Both the position numbers and the translations under genes were made by a program. A stretch of 64,000 nucleotides of DNA from Cristatella mucedo (Eukaryota; Bryozoa; Phylactolaemata; Cristatellidae): assembly GCA_009760855.2 (NCBI GenBank), contig WPIO01000290.1, positions 57,241 through 121,240 on the forward strand, read 5' to 3'. The notes under the pieces are model-generated. The model saw only the letters and a program-made list of their open reading frames with translations, had not been told where the DNA came from and made no database searches. Positions 12,943 through 24,830 of the stretch are shown one piece after another (the first letter of the stretch is position 1; the number at the start of each line of letters is the position of its first letter).

Positions 12943-15110
12943 CCTTGTTTTAAGCCATGTGCACTTGAAAAACTCATTTCGTTCGAGTTGGCAGCAGTTC
13001 GCGGAATATGTATAAACTTCAAATCTGCTCGTCGGAGCGTGCAGTAGCTGGCAGCAGAGTGCTGCACCTTTCTTTAAGCTATTCGCACTTAAATAATTCA
13101 TTTCCCATGAGTTTGCAGCAGATCACGGATTATCTACACACTTATAATTTGCTCGTCGGAGCATGGGGTAGCTTGCAGAAGAGTGGTGCAATTCGCTTTA
13201 AGCCGTTCGCATTTGAATAACTCATTTCGCACGAGTTCGCAGCAGATTGTGGAATATCTACACAGTTAAAATCTGCTTGTCGGAGCGTTCGGTAGCAGGC
13301 AGCTGAGTGCCGCACTTTGTTTTAAGCCATTCGCACTTGAATACCTCATTTCGCACGACTTTGCATGGGATCGCGGATTATCTACACACTTTAAATCTCC
13401 GTGACACACCGTGCTGTAGCTCGCAGCAGAGTGCTGCACCTTCTTTTAGGCTATTCGCAATTGAATAAGTCATTTCGTTCGAGTTTGCAGCAGTTCGCGG
13501 AATATGTAGACACTAATTATCTGCTAGTCGGTGCATGTAAGAGCTGACAGATGGTTGATGCAATTTGTTTTAAGCCATTAGCCCTTGAATAACTCTTTTC
13601 GCACGACTTCGCAGCAGATCGTGGAATATTTACAGACTTTTAATCAGCTTGTCGGAACGTTTAGTACCTGGCAGCTGAGTGCTGCACCTTGTTTTAGTCC
13701 ATTCGCACTTGAATAGATCATTTCGCACGAGTTCGCTGCAGATCGCGTATTATTTTTATACTTAAAATCTGCTCGTCGTACCGTGTGGTAGCTGGCAGCA
13801 GAGTGCTGCACCTTGCTAAAAGCCATTCGCACTTGACTAACTCATTTCGTACGAGGTAGCAGCTGATTGCTGAATATCTAGAAATATCAAATCTGCTGGT
13901 CACAGCTTGCGGTAGCTGGCAGCAGAGTGCTTCAGCTTTTTTTAAGCCAATCGAACTTGAATAACTCATTTCGCACGAGTTAGCTGCAGATCGCAGAATA
14001 TTTTCACACTTCAAATTAGCTCGTCGCATTGTGAGGTCACTTGGTGCAAAGTGCTGCACCTTGCTTTAAGCAACTTGCACTTCAATTATTCATTTCGCAC
14101 GAGTTCGCAGCAGATTGCGGAATATTTACATACTTTTAATTTGCTCGTCAGAGCCTGGGGTAGCTGGCAGCAGAGTGCTGCACCTTGCTTGAGGCCATTC
14201 GCACATGAATAGATCATTTCAATCGAGTTCGCAGCAGATCGTGGAATATCTACACGATTCAAACCTGTTCGTGGCAGCATGCGGTTGCATGCAGTAGAGT
14301 GCTGCACCTTGTTTTAAACCATTTGCACTCGAAAAACTCATTTCGCTCGAGTTGGCAGTAGTTTGCACAAAATGTAGACACTTCAAATCTGCTCCTTGGA
14401 GCTTGCGGTAGCTGGCAGCAGAGTGCTGCACCTTTCTTAGGGCTATTCGACCTTCAATAATTCATTTCGCACGAGTTCCCAGCACATCGCGGATTATTTA
14501 CACACTTTTAATCTGCTCGTCGGAGCATGGGGTAGCTTGCCGAAGAGTGATGCAATTCGCTTTAAGCCATTTCCATTTGAATAACTCATTTCGCACGAGT
14601 TCGCAGCAGATTGTTGAATATATACACACTTTAAATCTGCTCGTCGGAGCGTGCAGTTGCTGGCAGCTGATCGCTGCTCCTTGTTTTAATCCATTCGCAA
14701 TTGAATACCTCATTTCGCACGAGTTCGCAGCCAATCGCAGAAATTTTTCAGACTTCAAATTTGCTTGTCGTACCGTGAAGAAGCTGGCAGCAGAGTGCTG
14801 CACCTTGTTAAAAGCCATTCGCACTTGACTAACTCATTTCGTTCGAGCTAGCAGCTGATTGCGGAATATCTAGAAACTTCAAATCTGCTCGACGCAGCCT
14901 GTGGTAGCATGCAGCAGAGTGCTGCACCTTGTTTTAAGCTATTCGCACTTGAAAAACTCATTTCGCTCGTGTTGGCAGCAGTTCGCGGAATATGTAGACA
15001 CTTCAAATCTGCTCGTCAGAGCCTGCAGTAGCTGGCAGCAGAGTGTTGCACCTTTCTTTAAGCTATTGGCACTTTAATAATTCATTTCGCACGAGTTCGC
15101 AGCAGATCGC
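12943..15110 (+). repeat. Diverged satellite mosaic between HOR B and HOR D
   Basis: About 17 monomers without a local tandem HOR. The monomer order matches 49.7-51.7 kb at a constant spacing of 37083 bp up to about 14420; the CTTATAAT word at 13141 pairs with 50224, and the start of CTTGAGGCCA at 14188 with 51271. Related orders recur at 21.8-22.9, 52.4-53.3, 54.2-55.2 and 57.0-58.1 kb. I read it as an older HOR that has since decayed. From about 14930 it already resembles the tail of an HOR D unit. No gene visible. Confidence 0.8.
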
Positions 15111-16971
15111 AGACTATCTACGCGGTTTTAACCTGCTCGTCGCAGCAAGCAGTCTCTGACAGCACAGTGCTGCACCTAGTGTTAAGCCATTCATCCTTAA
15201 ATAACTCATTTCGCTCGAGTTCGCAGCAGATCGCAGAATATCTACACACTTCAAATCTGCTCGTCAGAGCGGGCGGTAGCTGACGGCAGATTGCTGTGCA
15301 TTGCTTGGGTCCATTCCCACTCGAATAGATCATTTCGCACGAGTTCGCAGCAGATCGCAGAATATTTTCAGACTTCAAATTCGCTTGTCGTAGCGTGCTG
15401 AAGCTGGCAGCTGAGTGCTGCACCTAGCTTTTAAGCCATTCACACTTGAATGACTCATTTTGCACGAGTTCGCAGCAGATCGCAGAATACCTAGAAACTT
15501 CAAATCTGCTCATCGCAGTGCACAATAGCTGGCAGCAGAGTGATGCAATTTGGTTGAAGCCATTCGCACTTAAATAACTTATTTCGCACGAGTTAGCAGC
15601 AGATCGCAGATTCTCTACACACTTTAAATCGTCTCGTCGGAGCTTGCTGCAGCTGGAAGCAGAGTGCTGCACCTTGTTTTAAGCCATTCGAACCTAAATA
15701 ACTCATTTCGGACGAGTTTGCCACAGATAGCGGAATATTTTTACACTTCAAGTCAGCTCGTCCCAGCTTGCTGTAGCTGGCAGCCGAGTGCAGCACCTTG
15801 CTGTATGCCACTCACTCTTCAATAATTCATTTCGCTCGACTTAGCAGCAGATCGCTGAATATCTAGACACTTTAAGTCATCTCGTCCCTGCGTGCAGTAG
15901 CTGGGAGCAGAGTGATTCAATTTGTTTTTCGCCATTCTCACTTGATTAACTCCTATCGCACGAGTTCGCATCAGATCGCAGATTATCTACAAACTTTTAA
16001 TCAGCTCGTTGCAGTGAGCAGTCTCTGGCAGCACAGTGCTGCACCTAGCGTTAAGCAATTCACCCTTGAATAACACATTTCGTACGAGTTCGCAGCAGTT
16101 TGCGGAATATGTGGACATTTTTAATCTGCTCGTCGGAGCATGCGGTACCTAGCAGCAGAGTGATGCAATATGTTTTAAGCCATTCGCACTTGAATACCTC
16201 ATTTCACACTAGTTCGCAGCAGATGGTGGAATATCTACAGACTTTAAATCTGCTTTTCGAAGCGTGCAGTAGCTGGCAGCTGAGTGCTGCACCTTGTTTT
16301 AGGCCATTCGCCCTTAAATAACTTATTTCGCACGAGATCACAGCAGATTGCTGAATATCTACACGATTCAAACCTGCTCATGGTAGCATGCGGTAGCTTG
16401 CAGCAGAGTGCTGCACCTTGTTTAAAGCCATTCGCACTTGAAAAACTCATGTCGCTCAAGTTGGCAGCAGTTCGCAGAATTCGTAGACACTTCAAATCTG
16501 CTCGTCGGAGCATGCAGTATCTGGCAGCAGAGTGCTTCACCGTTCTTTAAGCTATTTGCACTTCAATTATTCATTTCGCACGAGTTTGCAGCAGATTGCT
16601 GAATATTTACATACTTTTAATCTGCTCGTCAGAGCCTGAGGTAGCTGGCAGCAGAGTGCTGCACCTTGCTTGAGGCCATTCGCACATGAATGGATCATTT
16701 CAATCAAGTTCGCAGCAGATCGCGGAATATCTACACGATTCAAACCTGCTCGTGGCAGCATGGGGTAGCTTGCAGAACAGTGCTGCACCTTGTTTTAAGC
16801 CATTCGCACTAGAAAAATTCATTTCGCTCGTGTTGGCAGCAGTTCGCGGAATATGTAAACACTTCAAATCTGCTCGTCGGAGCCTGCAGTAGCTGGCAGC
16901 AGAGTGCTGCACCTTTCTTTAAGCTATTGGCACTTTAATAATTCATTTCGCACGAGTTCGCAGCAGATCGC
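15111..16971 (+). repeat. HOR D copy 1 (15 monomers)
   Basis: Copy starts are set at AGACTATCTA, found at 15111, 16972, 18834 and 20446, giving lengths of 1861, 1862 and 1612 bp (15, 15 and 13 monomers). Copy 1 and copy 2 are almost the same: conceptual translations of 15424-15672 and 17285-17533, and of 16100-16321 and 17961-18182, are identical. Marker monomers are the CTTGCTGTATGCC unit near 15800 and the CTGACGGCAGATTGCTG unit near 15281. Confidence 0.93.
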
Positions 16972-18833
16972 AGACTATCTATGCGGTTTTAATCTGCTCG
17001 TCGCAGCAAGCAGTCTTTGACAGCACAGTGCTGCACCTAGCGTTAAGCCATTCCTCCTTGAATAACTCATTTCGCTCGAGTTCGCAGCAGATCGCAGAAT
17101 GTCTACATACTTCAAATCTGCTCGTCAGAGCAGGCGGTAGCTGACGGCAGATTGCTGTGCCTTGCTTGAGTCCATTCCCACTCGAATAGATCATTTCGCA
17201 CGAGTTCGCAGCAGATCGCAGAATATTTTCAGACTTCAAATTCGCTTGTCGTAGCGTGCTGAAGCTGGCAGCTGAGTGCTGCACCTAGCTTTTAAGCCAT
17301 TCACACTTGAATGACTCATTTTGCACGAGTTCGCAGCAGATCGCAGAATACCTAGAAACTTCAAATCTGCTCATCGCAGTGCACAATAGCTGGCAGCAGA
17401 GTGATGCAATTTGGTTGAAGCCATTCGCACTTAAATAACTTATTTCGCACGAGTTAGCAGCAGATCGCAGATTCTCTACACACTTTAAATCGTCTCGTCG
17501 GAGCTTGCTGCAGCTGGAAGCAGAGTGCTGCACCTTGTTTTAAGCCATTCGAACCTAAATAACTCATTTCGGACGAGTTTGCCACAGATAGCGGAATATT
17601 TTTACACTTCAAGTCAGCTCGTCCCAGCTTGCTGTAGCTGGCAGCCGAGTGCAGCACCTTGCTGTATGCCACTCACTCTTCAATAATTCATTTCGCTCGA
17701 CTTAGCAGCAGATCGCTGAATATCTAGACACTTTAAGTCATCTCGTCCCTGCGTGCAGTAGCTGGGAGCAGAGTGATTCAATTTGTTTTTCGCCATTCTC
17801 ACTTGATTAACTCCTATCGCACGAGTTCGCAGCAGATCGCAGATTATCTACAAACTTTTAATCAGCTCGTTGCAGTGAGCAGTCTCTGGCAGCACAGTGC
17901 TGCACCTAGCGTTAAGCAATTCACCCTTGAATAACACATTTCGTACGAGTTCGCAGCAGTTTGCGGAATATGTGGACATTTTTAATCTGCTCGTCGGAGC
18001 ATGCGGTACCTAGCAGCAGAGTGATGCAATATGTTTTAAGCCATTCGCACTTGAATACCTCATTTCACACTAGTTCGCAGCAGATGGTGGAATATCTACA
18101 GACTTTAAATCTGCTTTTCGAAGCGTGCAGTAGCTGGCAGCTGAGTGCTGCACCTTGTTTTAGGCCATTCGCCCTTAAATAACTTATTTCGCACGAGATC
18201 ACAGCAGATTGCTGAATATCTACACGATTCAAACCTGCTCATGGTAGCATGCGGTAGCTTGCAGCAGAGTGCTGCACCTTGTTTAAAGCCATTCGCACTT
18301 GAAAAAACTCATGTCGCTCAAGTTGGCAGCAGTTCGCAGAATTCGTAGACACTTCAAATCTGCTCGTCGGAGCATGCAGTATCTGGCAGCAGAGTGCTTC
18401 ACCGTTCTTTAAGCTATTTGCACTTCAATTATTCATTTCGCACGAGTTTGCAGCAGATTGCTGAATATTTACATACTTTTAATCTGCTCGTCAGAGCCTG
18501 AGGTAGCTGGCAGCAGAGTGCTGCACCTTGCTTGAGGCCATTCGCACATGAATGGATCATTTCAATCAAGTTCGCAGCAGATCGCGGAATATCTACACGA
18601 TTCAAACCTGCTCGTGGCAGCATGGGGTAGCTTGCAGAACAGTGCTGCACCTTGTTTTAAGCCATTCGCACTAGAAAAATTCATTTCGCTCGTGTTGGCA
18701 GCAGTTCGCGGAATATGTAAACACTTCAAATCTGCTCGTCGGAGCCTGCAGTAGCTGGCAGCAGAGTGCTGCACCTTTCTTTAAGCTATTGGCACTTTAA
18801 TAATTCATTTCGCACGAGTTCGCAGCAGATGGC
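16972..18833 (+). repeat. HOR D copy 2 (15 monomers)
   Basis: Second copy, 1862 bp. A one-base expansion in a run of A near 18303 accounts for the extra base relative to copy 1. All marker monomers keep their order. The very high similarity to copy 1 indicates a recent duplication of the complete 15-monomer block. Confidence 0.93.
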
Positions 18834-20445
18834 AGACTATCTATGCGGTTTTAATCTGCTCGTCGCAGCGAGCAGTCTTTGACAGCACAGTGCTGCACCT
18901 AGCGTTAAGCCATTCCTCCTTGAATAACTCATTTCGCTCGAGTTCGCAGCAGATCGCAGAATGTCTACATACTTCAAATCTGCTCGTCAGAGCAGGCGGT
19001 AGCTGACGGCAGATTGCTGTGCCTTGCTTGAGTCCATTCCCACTCGAATAGATCATTTCGCACGAGTTCGCAGCAGATCGCAGAATATTTTTATACTTCA
19101 AATTCGCTTGTCGTAGCGTGCAGAAGCTGGCAGCTGAGTTCTGCACCTGGTTTTAAGCCATTCGCACTTGAATGACTCATTTTGCACGAGTTCGCAGCAG
19201 ATCGCAGAATACCTAGAAACTTCAAATCTGCTCATCGCAGTGCACAATAGCTGGCAGCAGAGTGATGCAATTTGGTTGAAGCCATTCGCACTTAAATAAC
19301 TTATTTCGCACGAGTTAGCAGCAGATCGCAGATTCTCGACACACTTTAAATCGTCTCGTCGGAGCTTGTGGCTTCTGGCAGCAGAGTGCTTCACCTTGTT
19401 TTATGCCATTCGAACATAAAAAACTCATTTCGGACGAGTTCGCCGCAGATAGCGGAATATTTTCACATTTCAAGTCAGCTCGTCCCAGCTTGCTGTAGCT
19501 GGCAGCCGAGTGCAGCACCTTGCTTTATGCCACTAACACTTCAACAATTCATTTCGCTCGAGTTCGTTGCAGATCGCGGAATATCTAGACACTTTAAGTC
19601 ATCTCGTTCCAGCGTGCAGTAGCTAGGACCAGAGTGATTAAATTTGTTTTACACCATTCTCACTTGATTAACTCCTAATCGCACGAGTTCGCAGCAGATC
19701 GCAGATTATCAACAAACTTTTAATCAGCTCGTCGCAGGGAGCAGTCTCTGGCAGCAAAGTGCTGCACCTAGCATTAAGCAATTCAACCTTGAATAACTCA
19801 TTTCGTACGAGTTCGCAGCAGTTCTCGGAATATGTAGACACTTTTAATCTGCTTGTCGGAGCATGCCGTACCTAGCAGCAGAGTGATGCAATTTGTTTTA
19901 AGCCATTCACACTTGAATACCTCATTTCACACGAGTTCGCAGCAGATGGCAGAATATCTACAGACTTTAAATCTGCTTTTCAAAGCGTGCGGTAGCTGGC
20001 AGCTGAGTGCTGCACTTTGTTTTAGGCCATTTGCCCTAAAATAACTCATTTCCCACTAGTTGGCAGCAGATTGCGGAATTTTTACATACTTTTAATCTGC
20101 TCGTCAGAGCCTGAGGTAGCTGGCAGCTGAGTGCTGCGCCTTGTTTTAGGCCATTCGCCCTGAATAACTCATTTCGCACGAGTTCCCAGCGGATTGCAAA
20201 ATATCTACACGATTCAAACCTGCTCGTGGCAGCATGCGGTAGCTTGCAGCAGAGTGCTGCACCTTGTTTTAAGCTATTTGCACTTAAAAACCTCATTTCG
20301 CTCGTGTTGGCAGCAGTTCGCGGAATATGTAGACACTTCAAATCTGCTCGTCAGAGCGTGCAGTAGCTGGCAGCAGATTGCTGCACCTTTCTTTAAGCTA
20401 TTGGCACTTCAATTATTCATTTCGCTCGAGTTCGCAGCAGATCGC
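18834..20445 (+). repeat. HOR D copy 3, shortened to 13 monomers
   Basis: Third copy, 1612 bp, two monomers shorter than copies 1 and 2. Its first 500 bp are close to copy 2; beyond about 19340 it diverges more. Near 20030-20150 two chimeric monomers replace a longer stretch: a CCCTAAAATAAC unit passes into a TTTTTACATAC end, then a CCTGAGGTAGCTGG start passes into a GTGCTGCGCC and CCCTGAATAAC unit. The same first chimera recurs near 28641-28710, so it is an inherited change and not a local assembly accident. Confidence 0.85.
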
Positions 20446-21590
20446 AGACTATCTATGCTCTTTCAATCTGCTCGTTGCAGCAAGCAGTCTCTGGCAGCAC
20501 AGTGCTGCACCTAGCGTTAAGTCATTCACCCTTGAATAACTCATTTCGCTCGAGTTGGCAGCAGATCGCAGAATATCTACACACTTCAAATCTGCTCGTC
20601 AGAGCGTGCGGTAGCTGACGGCAGATTGCAGCACCTTGCTTGAGGCCAATCCCACTCGAATAGATCATTTTGCACGAGTTCGCAGCAGATCGCAGAATAA
20701 TTTCAGACTTCAAATTTGCTTGTTGTAGCGTGCAGGAGCTGGCAGCTGAGTGCTGTACCTGGTTTTAAGCCATTCGCACTTGAATGACTCATTTTGCACG
20801 AGTTCGCAGCAGATCGCAGAATACCTAAAAACGTCAAATCTGCTCGTCGCAGCACGCAATAGCTAGCAGCCGAGTGATGCAATTTGGTTTAAGCCATTCA
20901 CACTTGAATAACTTATTTCGCACGAGTTAGCAGCAGATCGCAGATTCTCTACACACTTTAAATCGTCTCGTCGGAGCTTGCGGCTGCTAACAGCAGAGTG
21001 CTTCACCTTGTTTTATGCCATTTGAACTTAAATAACTCAATTCGGACGAGTTCGCCGCAGATAGCTGAATATTTTCACACTTTAAGTCAGCTCGTCCCAG
21101 CTTGCTGTAGCTGGCAGCCGAGTGCAGCACCTTGCTTTATGCCACTCACACTTCCACAATTCATTTCGCTCGAGTTCGTTGCAGATTGCGGAATATCAAG
21201 ACACTTTAAGTCATCTCGTTCCAGCGTGCAGTAGCTAGGAGCAGAGTTATTAAATTTGTTTTTCGCCATTCTCACTTGATTAACTCCTATCGCACGAGTT
21301 CGCAGCAGATCGCAGATTATCTACAAACTTTTAATCAGCTCGTCGCAGCAAGCAGTCTCTGGCAGCACAGTGCTGCACCTAGCATTAAGCAATTCAACCT
21401 TGAATAACTCATTTCGTACGAGTTCGCAGCAGTTTGCAGAATATGTAGACACTTTTAATCTGCTCGTCGGAGCATGCCGTACCTAGCAGCAGAGTGATGC
21501 AATTTGTTTTAAGCCATTCACACTTGAATACCTCATTTCGCACGAGTTCGCAGCAGATGGCAAAATATCTACAGACTTTAAATGTGCTTT
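20446..21590 (+). repeat. HOR D copy 4, partial
   Basis: Fourth, incomplete and more diverged copy. Stretches at 20998 and 21494 align with 19386 and about 19883 in copy 3 at 1611-1612 bp, the 13-monomer spacing. After about 21590 the CTGCGCCTTG and ACTCGATTCGC variants of block E take over. Confidence 0.8.
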
Positions 21591-24500
21591 TCGAAGCGTG
21601 CGGTAGCTGGCAGCTGAGTGCTGCGCCTTGTTTTGGGCCATTCGCCCTCAATAACTCGATTCGCACGAGTTCGCAGCGGATTGTGGAATATTTACACGTT
21701 TCAAACCTGCTCGTGGCAGCATGCGGTAGCTTGCAGGAGAGTGCTGCACCTTGTTTTAAGCCATTCGCACTTCAATAATTCATTTCGCACGAGTTCGCAG
21801 CAGATCACGGATTATCCACACACTTATAATTTGCTCGTCAGAGCATGGGGTAGCTTGCAGAAGAGTGATGCAATTCGCTTTAAGCCATTCGCATTTGAAT
21901 AAATCATTTCGCACGAGTTCGCAGCAGATTGTGGAATATCTACACACTTTAAATCTGCTTGTCGGAGCGTGCGGTAGCAGGAAGCTGAGTGCCTCACCTT
22001 GTTTTAAGCCATTTGCACTTGAATACCTCATTTCGCACGACTTCGCATGGGATCGCGGATTATCTACACACGTTAAATCTCCGTGACACACCGTGCTGTA
22101 GCTTGCAGCAGACTGCTGCACCATCTTTTAGGCTATTCGCAATTGAATAACCCATTTCGTTTAAGTTCACAGCAGTTCGCGGAATATGTAGATACTTTTA
22201 ATCTGCTCGTCGGTGCGTGTGAGAGTTGACAGAAGCTTGATGCAATTTGTTTTAAGCCAATAGCAGTTGAATAACTCTTTTCGCATGACTTAGCAGCAGA
22301 TCGTGGAATATCTGCCAACTTTCAATCAGCTTGTTGGAACGTGCAGTAGCTGGCAAGCTGAGTGCTGCACCTTGTTTTAGTCCATTCGCAATTAATTAGA
22401 TCAGTTCGCACGAATTCGCTGATGATCGCGGAATATTTTTACACTTCAAATCTGCTCGTAGTAACATGCGGTAGCGAGCAGCTGAGTGCTGCACCTTGTT
22501 AAAAGCCATTCGCACTTGACTAACTCATTTCGTTCGAGCTAGCAGCTGATTGCGGAATATCTAGACATATCAAATCTTCTCGTCACAGCCTGCTGTAGCT
22601 TGCAGCAGGGTGCTTCACCTTTTTTAAGCCAATCGAACTTGAATAACTCATTTCGGACGAGTTAGCTGCAGATCGCGGAATATTTTCACACTTCAAATTA
22701 GCTCGTCGCAGTGTGAGGTCACTTGGTGCAAAGTGTTGCACCTTGCTTTAAGCAACTTGCACTTCAATTATTCATTTCGTACGAGTTCGCAGCAGATTTC
22801 TGAATATTTACATACTTTTAATCCGCTCGTCTGAGCCTGAGTTAGCTGGCAGCAGAGTGCTGCACCTTGCTTGAGTCCATTCCCACTCGAATAGATCATT
22901 TCGCACGAGTTCCCAGCAGATCGCAGAATATTTTCAGACTTCAAATTAGCTTGTCGTAGAGTGCAGAAGCTGGCAGCTGAGTGCTGCATCTTGTTTTAAG
23001 CTATTCGCACTTGAAAAACTCATTTCGTTCGAGTTGGCATCAGTTCGCAGAATATGTTAAAACTTCAAATCTGCTCGTCGGAGCCTGCAGTAGCTGGCAG
23101 CAGATTGCTGCACCTTTTTTTTAAGCTATTCGCACTTCAATAATTCATTTCGCACGAGTTCGCAGCAGATCACGGATTATTTACACACTTATAATTTGCT
23201 CGTCGGAGCTTGGGGTAGCTTGAAGAAGAGTGATGCAATTCGCTTTAAGACATTCACCCTTGAATAACTCATTTCGCTCGAGTTCGCAGCAGATTGTGGA
23301 ATATCTACACACTTTAAATCTGCTTGTCGGAGAATGCGGTAGCAGGCAGCTGAGTGCAGCACCTTGTTTTAAGCCATTCGCACTTGAATACCTCATTTCG
23401 CACGACTTCGCATGGGATCGCGGATTATCTACACACTTTAAATCTCCGTGACACACCGTGCTGCAGTTCGCAGCAGACGGCTGAATATCTACAGACTTTA
23501 AATCTGCTTTTCGAAGCGTGCGGTAGCTGGCAGCTGAGTGCTGAGCCTTGTTTTAGGTCATTCGCCCTCAATAACTCATTTCGCACTAGTTCGCAGTGGA
23601 TTGCGGAATATCTACACGTTTCAAACCTGCTCGTGGCAGCATGCGATAGCTTGCAGCAGAGTGCTGCATCTTGTTTTAAGCCATTTGCACTTGAAAAACT
23701 CATTTCGTTCTAGGTGGCAGCGGTTCGCAGAATATGTAAACACTTAAAATCTGCTCGTCGGAGCCTGGAGTAACTGGCAGCAGAGTGCTGCACCTTTCTT
23801 TAAGCTATTCGCACTTCAATAATTCATTTCGCACGAGTTCGCAGCAGATCACGGATTATCCACACACTTATAATTTGCTCGTCGGAACATGGGGTAGCTT
23901 GCAGAAGAGTGATGCAATTTGCTTTAAGCCATTCGCATTTGAATAACTCATTTCGCACGAGTTCGCAGCAGATTGTGGAATATCTACACACTTTAAATCT
24001 GCTTGTCGGAGCGTGTGGTAGCAGGCAGCTAAGTGCCGCACCTTGTTTTAAGCCATTTGCACTTGAATACCTCATTTCGAACGACTTCGCAAGGAATCGC
24101 GGATTATCTACACACCTTACATCTCCGTGACACACCGTGCTGAAGCTGGCAGCAGACTGCTGCACCTTCTTTTAGGCTATTTGCAATTGAATAACCCATT
24201 TCGTATGAGTTCACAGCAGTCCGCGGAATATGTCGACACTTTTAATCTGCTCGTCGGTGAGTGTGAGAGGTGACAGAAGGTTGATGCACTTTGTTTTAAG
24301 CCATTCGCACTTGAATAACCCATTTCGCACGAGTTGGCAGCAGTTGGCGGAATATCTACAGACTTTAAATCTGCTTTTCGAAGCGTGCGGTAGCTGGCAG
24401 CTGAGTGCTGCGCCTTGTTTTGGGCCATTCCCCCTCAATAACTCGATTCGCACGAGTTCGCAGCGGATTGCCGAATATCTACACGTTTCAAACCTGCTCA

Positions 24501-24830
24501 TGGCAGCATGCGGTAGCTTGCAGGAGAGTGCTGCACCTTGTTTTAAGCCATTCGCACTTCAATAATTCATTTCGCACGAGTTCGCAGCAGATCACGGATT
24601 ATCTACACACTTATAATTTGCTCGTCAGAGCATGGGGTAGCTTGCAGAAGAGTGATGCAATTCGCTTTAAGCCATTCGCATTTGAATAAATCATTTCGCA
24701 CGAGTTCGCAGCAGATTGTGGAATATCTACACACTTTAAATCTGCTTGTCGGAGTGTGAGGTAGCAGGAAGCTTAGTGCCGCACCTTGTTTTAAGCCATT
24801 TGCACTTGAATACCTCATTTTGCACGACTT
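21591..24830 (+). repeat. Block E: paired segments spaced 2787 bp, half-register break inside
   Basis: Segments 21591-22034 and about 24378-24820 are near-duplicates; for example 21618-21902 and 24405-24689 translate almost identically. Their spacing is 2787 bp, which is 23 x 124 minus about 64, so the two copies are out of monomer register. The cause lies at 23470 (separate entry). Three related sub-blocks with a CATGGGGTAGCTTG monomer followed by a CCGTGACACACCG monomer lie at 21.83-22.10, 23.20-23.46 and 23.88-24.15 kb. No gene visible. Confidence 0.83.
23377..23500 (+). repeat. Out-of-register hybrid monomer (64-bp loss)
   Basis: The monomer starting at 23377 is normal up to monomer position 93. 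At its second GCAGCAG box (23470-23476) the sequence continues with what normally follows the first box: ACGGCTGAATATC in place of AGTGCTGCACC. The two boxes are 60 bp apart in a monomer, so joining the later box of one unit to the earlier box of the next removes 64 bp. This agrees with the 2787-bp spacing of the flanking duplicates. A shared seven-base box at the join suggests microhomology-mediated loss or slippage. Confidence 0.85.
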
